From Humulus lupulus (Eukaryota; Streptophyta; Magnoliopsida; Rosales; Cannabaceae), in the NCBI RefSeq assembly GCF_963169125.1, contig NC_084796.1:216280448-216344447 (forward strand): a DNA stretch of 64,000 nt, written 5' to 3'. Position 1 is the first letter of the stretch. Every line of letters begins with the position of its first letter. The notes under the pieces are model-generated. The model saw only the letters and a list, made by a program, of their open reading frames with translations. It searched no databases and was not told where the DNA came from. The position numbers were made by a program, and so were the translations under genes. Shown piece by piece: positions 60,217-64,000 of the stretch.

Positions 60217-60392
60217 GTTCTTCTACCTCTATTCGAACAAGGCAAGTTCTTTTACCTCTATTCGCATAATAGAAGTTCTTCTACATCTGTTCGCACAAGA
60301 GAGTTTCTTTTACCTCTGTTCGCACGAGACAAATTCTTATACCTCTGTTTGCACAAGACAGGTTGATCTACCTTTGTTCGGACAAGGTAAGT
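60217..60392 (+). repeat. 29-bp tandem repeat, six units
   Basis: The marker ACCTCTGTTCG (with small changes) begins at 60225, 60254, 60283, 60312, 60341 and 60370, exactly 29 bp apart. The unit is close to TCTTTTACCTCTGTTCGCAC plus nine more bases. Direct tandem, no spacers. Confidence 0.93.
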
Positions 60393-60546
60393 CATCACAC
60401 ACTAATAGGAAGATTCTGGTCTCTCAGTAGCACACTCTTGTTTCTGTTTGTTTATGGTTGCCTGAGGAATGCTAATAGAGATGCCTGATCGCGACGTGAT
60501 TGCTAACCTTTGTTAAGTTCAGACCTGTTCGTTCTTGATAGGCTGT

Positions 60547-60901
60547 GACGCTAACAAAATTAGCAAAGGAGTACAGGGTCGTCATTTATCAAAATATAAC
60601 AATATTTATATTATTATAATGTTATAATGTATTATTTACAGGCCAAGCCCAATAACCTAGGCCCATGATTTAAATGTAACCCTAAACTCCTCAATAAAAA
60701 TAAAAGGATATGGGATAGAAATAGAGGGGAAATTCATAATGTCAAAACTTCATTATTGTATAAACAATCCTTATGTAGTGTAAAAGCAAAGGAGGACTGT
60801 AGAACAACCACCAACGTAAGTTCATTGAAAACTATGGTTCTTCAAGATTAAATATCAATAAAATTGACTAAGTGGAAGTAGGTCAATAATACGATCCTAA
60901 C
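60547..60901. repeat. Possible short LTR-like insert
   Basis: The block TGACGCTAAC ... GATCCTAACA starts TG and ends CA, contains AATAAAA signals at about 60704 and 60870, and is flanked by GCTG on both sides. It would interrupt the chromovirus LTR. The match is only 4 bp, so this is tentative. Confidence 0.3.
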
Positions 60902-60904
60902 AGC

Positions 60905-61250
60905 TGTTGGAAGGTTCTAGAGCTTCTAGATCTTTCTTTTATTTAAACTATTCATCAAAATACTTAATTCCTCAATAATCATGATTATGACAAGTGTCAT
61001 GCTCTTATTGTCTCTATCTAAACCTTAGGTTATAATAAATATATTTCTATGACCAGCAATATTAATCAAACCTTATGTTATAGTTAATATTCTTAAACGA
61101 TAGGTTAAACTTATAAAATCCATAACTGTTGCTATGAGTGTCCAACTAAATCCCGGTTTGAACAAACATCCATGGTAACTAACATACTACTAACTAATAC
61201 TAACTACTACTACTATCTAACTAGCTAAGTAAATATTCTGGGACACTACA
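60905..61250 (-). repeat. Truncated 3' LTR of the chromovirus
   Basis: Matches the right 240 bp of solo LTR 2 (for example GAGTGTCCAACTAAATCCCG near 61135 versus 43050). It begins on the minus strand at 61250, next to the polypurine tract. The rest of the LTR is missing or too diverged. Confidence 0.78.
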
Positions 61251-61289
61251 ATTCTCCCCTACTTAAAAGAATTTCGTCCTTGGAATTTA

Positions 61290-64000
61290 CTAACCAAACA
61301 ATTCCGGATACCGTGCTATCATGTCCTCCTCCAACTCCCATGTTGCCTCCTGTTCAGAACTATTACTCCATAGGACCTTGACTATCAGAATAATCTTAGA
61401 CTGTAATTCCTTCATCCCTTTATCTAGGATGCTAATCGGTCGTTCCTCGTAACTCAAGTCTTTCTGGAGTGCTATCGTATCATACTTGAGGACGTGAGAT
61501 GGGTCTAACACATATCTACGCAACATTGAGATGTGGAACACATTGTTGTTATCGGCAAGAGCTGGCGGTAGGGCTAATCTATATGCAACTTCTCCCACTT
61601 TGTCCAATATCTCAAAAGGACCTATAAACCAGGGAATAAGCTTGCCCTTCTTCCCAAACCGCTTCACACCTTTCATAGGAGATATCATTAAGAAGACTTG
61701 ATCTTCGACTTTGAATTCTACATCATGCCGCTTGGCATCCGCATAACTTTTCTGATGGCTTTGAGCAGCGAGCATACGCTTTCTAATCAGTGCTACTACA
61801 TCTTGAGCTTCTCTAACAACTTCGGGACCCAGAAGTTTCCTTTCTCCTACCTTGTCCCAATGTAGCGGCGATCGAAACCTTTTTCCATAAAGCAACTCAT
61901 AGGGTGCCATCCTGATCGTTGACTAGTAGCTATTGTTGTAGGAGAATTCTATCAGCGACAAATACTTACTCCATGATCCTCCGAAATCAAGTACATAAAC
62001 ACGCAACATATCCTCTAAAATATGTATGGTACCCTCGGAATGACCATCGATCTGAGGATGAAATGTCGTACTAAGACTTAACTTGGTACCCATGGCTTGC
62101 TGTAAACTTCCACAATATCTCGATGTAAACACTGATCCTCTTTTAGATAATATTGTCTTAGGAATTCCATGAAGTCTTACTATTTCTTGAACATAAATGT
62201 CTGCATACTGATCTGCTATGTACGTAGTCTTGACAGGCAGGAAATGAGCTGACTTGGTTAGTCTATCTATTACTACCCTAGCCGAGTCATGATGCGTATT
62301 GTTCGTGGAAGTCTCGTCACAAAATCCATGGCTATGTCATCCCATTTCCATTCTGGAATACTAAGTGGTTGCAATAAGCCTGCAGGCCGCTGATGTTCTG
62401 CTTTCACTAGTTGGCATACTAAGCAATTAGACACATACTCCGCTATATCTTTCTTCATTCCTGGCCACCAATACAGTGCTTTAAGATCACGAGTCATCTT
62501 GGTCGACCCTGGGTGAACTGAGTATGGGTTATTGTGCGCTTCTTCTAAAATCTTCATCTTAATCCCTTGATCATTCGGCACGCATACCCGATCCTGGTAC
62601 CTCAAAATCCTCTGTCCTGAGATCGAGAAATTTGTGGCCTTGCCTTCTTTAACAACATCCATATGGGCTATTAATGTGTCATCATGCCCTTGCCCAATCC
62701 GTATAACTTCTAACAGACTTGACAGAATGGACAAGTTAGCTAGTTTACCAATGACTACTTCTACTCCGGCATTGATCAGCTCCTGCTGTAGCGACTTTTC
62801 TATTCCAGCTAACGCTGCTATACTTCCATAACTCTTCCTACTTAGTGCATCAGCAACTATGTTTTCCTTTCCAGGGTGGTATAGGATTTCACAGTCATAA
62901 TCCTGCACCAGTTCTAACCACCTGCGCTACCTCATGTTGAGCTCCTTTTGTCTGAAGAAATACTTTAAGCTTTTGTGGTCCATATAAATCTCACACCGTT
63001 CTCCATAAAGATAATGGCACTCAATTTTTGATGCAAAGACCACCGCTGCCAACTCTATATCATGCGTTGGATAACGTTGCTCGTACTTCTTCAACTTCCT
63101 TGAGGGTAGGCTATCACCTTGTCATTCTACATCAGCACACAACCCAATCCTTGCTTTGACGCATCACAGTAGACTACAAATTTGTCATTTGGTGTCGGTA
63201 CACAAAGTACTGTTGTTGAGCATAGCTTATCCTTAAGTAATGGGATGCTCTCTTAACACTTATCAATCCAGTTGAATCTTTGTTGTTTCCGGGTCAGGTA
63301 GGTAAGTGGAGTGGCTATCCTAGAAAAGCCCTCTACAACCCTCCGATAATAACCTGCTAGTCCTAGAAAAATTCTTACCTCTGACACGTTCTTTGGTCTT
63401 GGCCAATCCTTCATAGCCTCTACCTTAGATGGGTTTACAACAACTCCTATCTTGGATACTGTGTGTCCGAGGAACGCTACTTGTGAAAGCCAAAATTTTC
63501 ACTTCTTGGACTTGGCGTAAATTTGATGCTCCTTTAGTCGTAACAAGGTCATCCTTAAATGTTCCTCGTGCTCGACTTCGTCCTTTGAGTACACCAAAAT
63601 ATCGTCGATGAACACTATGATGAATTTGTCCAAGTAATCGTTGAAGACCCTATTCATTAAATCCATAAATGCGGATGGAGCGTTGGAAGACCAAAAGACA
63701 TAACTAAAAACTCGTATTGTCCATAACGAGTTCTAAAAGCCGTCTTGGGAATATCCTCTTCTCGTACCTTGAGATGGTGATACCCGGACCATAGATCAAT
63801 CTTTGAAAACACGGTCGCTCCTCAGAGTTGATCAAACAAGTCATCAATTCGAGGTAGCGGGTACTTACTTTTAATTGTCACGTTATTCAGCTCACAGTAA
63901 TCTATACACATCCACATACTTCAGTCCTTCTTCTTCACAAATAGAACCGGTGCTCCCCATGGCGAATGGCTCAGTCTAATGAAACCCAAGTCTAAGAGTT
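61290..64000 (-). pseudogene. Chromovirus pol: RT, RNase H, integrase and chromodomain, broken
   Basis: From right to left: RT 64000-63400, badly frameshifted (IDLWSGYH and LVMSFGL can be read in different frames); RNase H end with YHPGKENIVADALSRK at about 62870; integrase zinc motif HPGSTKMTRDLKALYWWPG to CLVC (62510-62420); core with DDIAMDF, and DGHSEGTIHILEDMLR at about 62050; then the C-terminal part MAPYELLYGKRFRSPLHW (61910) and a chromodomain-like end (RPISILDKGM to EATWELEEDM) stopping at 61290. The chromodomain targets integration to certain chromatin marks in this lineage. Stops near 62272, 62135 and 61920 and many RT lesions make it inactive. Confidence 0.9.

Larger units (their letters stand above)
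60905..64000 (-). mobile_element. Chromovirus (Ty3/gypsy, Tekay/Del-like), 3' part, cut by window edge
   Basis: Minus-strand element with RT, RNase H, integrase with chromodomain, polypurine tract (minus GTAGGGGAGAAT at 61251-61262) and the start of its 3' LTR (TGTAGTGTCCC from 61250 leftwards). Only about 300 bp of the LTR can be matched to solo LTR 2. The 5' half lies right of 64000. Confidence 0.88.

Noticed and set aside
60217..60392. CRISPR-like array
   Set aside because: The repeats are directly adjacent with no unique spacers, in plant DNA without cas genes.
60172..60430. Short ORFs of 64-75 codons
   Set aside because: They run through a tandem repeat whose 29-bp period is not a multiple of three, so the peptide is not a repeated protein unit.

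Overview
The window looks like nuclear DNA of a flowering plant, probably a eudicot, taken from transposon-rich, gene-poor chromatin. Every coding region I recognise belongs to a plant mobile element (Ty1/copia, Ty3/gypsy Tat lineage, chromovirus, CACTA/EnSpm), introns follow plant GT-AG style, and spacers are very AT-rich. The LTR and CACTA styles remind me of Cannabaceae (hop, Cannabis), but that is only an impression. I found no host gene, tRNA, rRNA or CRISPR.

Layout. 1-1700: 5' end of a decayed Ty1/copia element on the minus strand (gag, primer-binding site, LTR), running off the left edge. 2666-15038: a complete 12.4 kb Tat-lineage Ty3/gypsy element on the plus strand (Tat-1), with 5-bp target duplication AAATT, decayed gag and pol, a 119-bp tandem repeat and a four-exon gene on the opposite strand. 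15039-20718: a plus-strand CACTA element (CACTA-1) with TNP2-type and TNPA-type genes and a clear 3' end but no visible 5' end. 22485-34618: a second Tat-lineage element (Tat-2) on the minus strand, 12.1 kb, again with a four-exon antisense gene (here on the plus strand) and also a small two-exon gene. Tat-2 sits inside a 2.2 kb segment (B1) whose second copy (B2, 54229-56450) preserves the empty insertion site. 35690-39767: remnants of a short CACTA (CACTA-E) split by a 2.3 kb solo LTR. 39768-58622: an 18.9 kb nest bounded by inverted CACTA ends (CACTA-F) that holds a second solo LTR, a 4.1 kb non-autonomous CACTA with exact 3-bp target duplication (CACTA-3), and a minus-strand CACTA (CACTA-D) with the best preserved transposase genes of the window. 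58623-60900: AT-rich DNA, simple repeats and a 29-bp tandem repeat. 60905-64000: the 3' half of a chromovirus (integrase with C-terminal chromodomain) on the minus strand, running off the right edge.

How the parts work together. In each LTR element the LTRs give promoter and polyadenylation signals, the primer-binding site and polypurine tract prime the two cDNA strands, Gag packages the RNA, and protease, reverse transcriptase, RNases H and integrase copy and insert it. In each CACTA element TNP2 is the likely transposase, and TNPA-type proteins are known in En/Spm to bind subterminal repeats like those seen here. Nearly all coding regions carry nonsense codons or frameshifts. In both Tat elements the stop codons are almost all explained by C-to-T or G-to-A transitions, as expected of methylated, silenced repeats.

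The most interesting material is the antisense gene system of the two Tat elements: four exons each, phase-consistent splice sites, an N-terminal domain that looks shared and coiled-coil C-termini, plus an extra 97-codon two-exon gene in Tat-2. The other notable feature is a set of five CACTA families, each with its own subterminal motif, nested in and beside one another.
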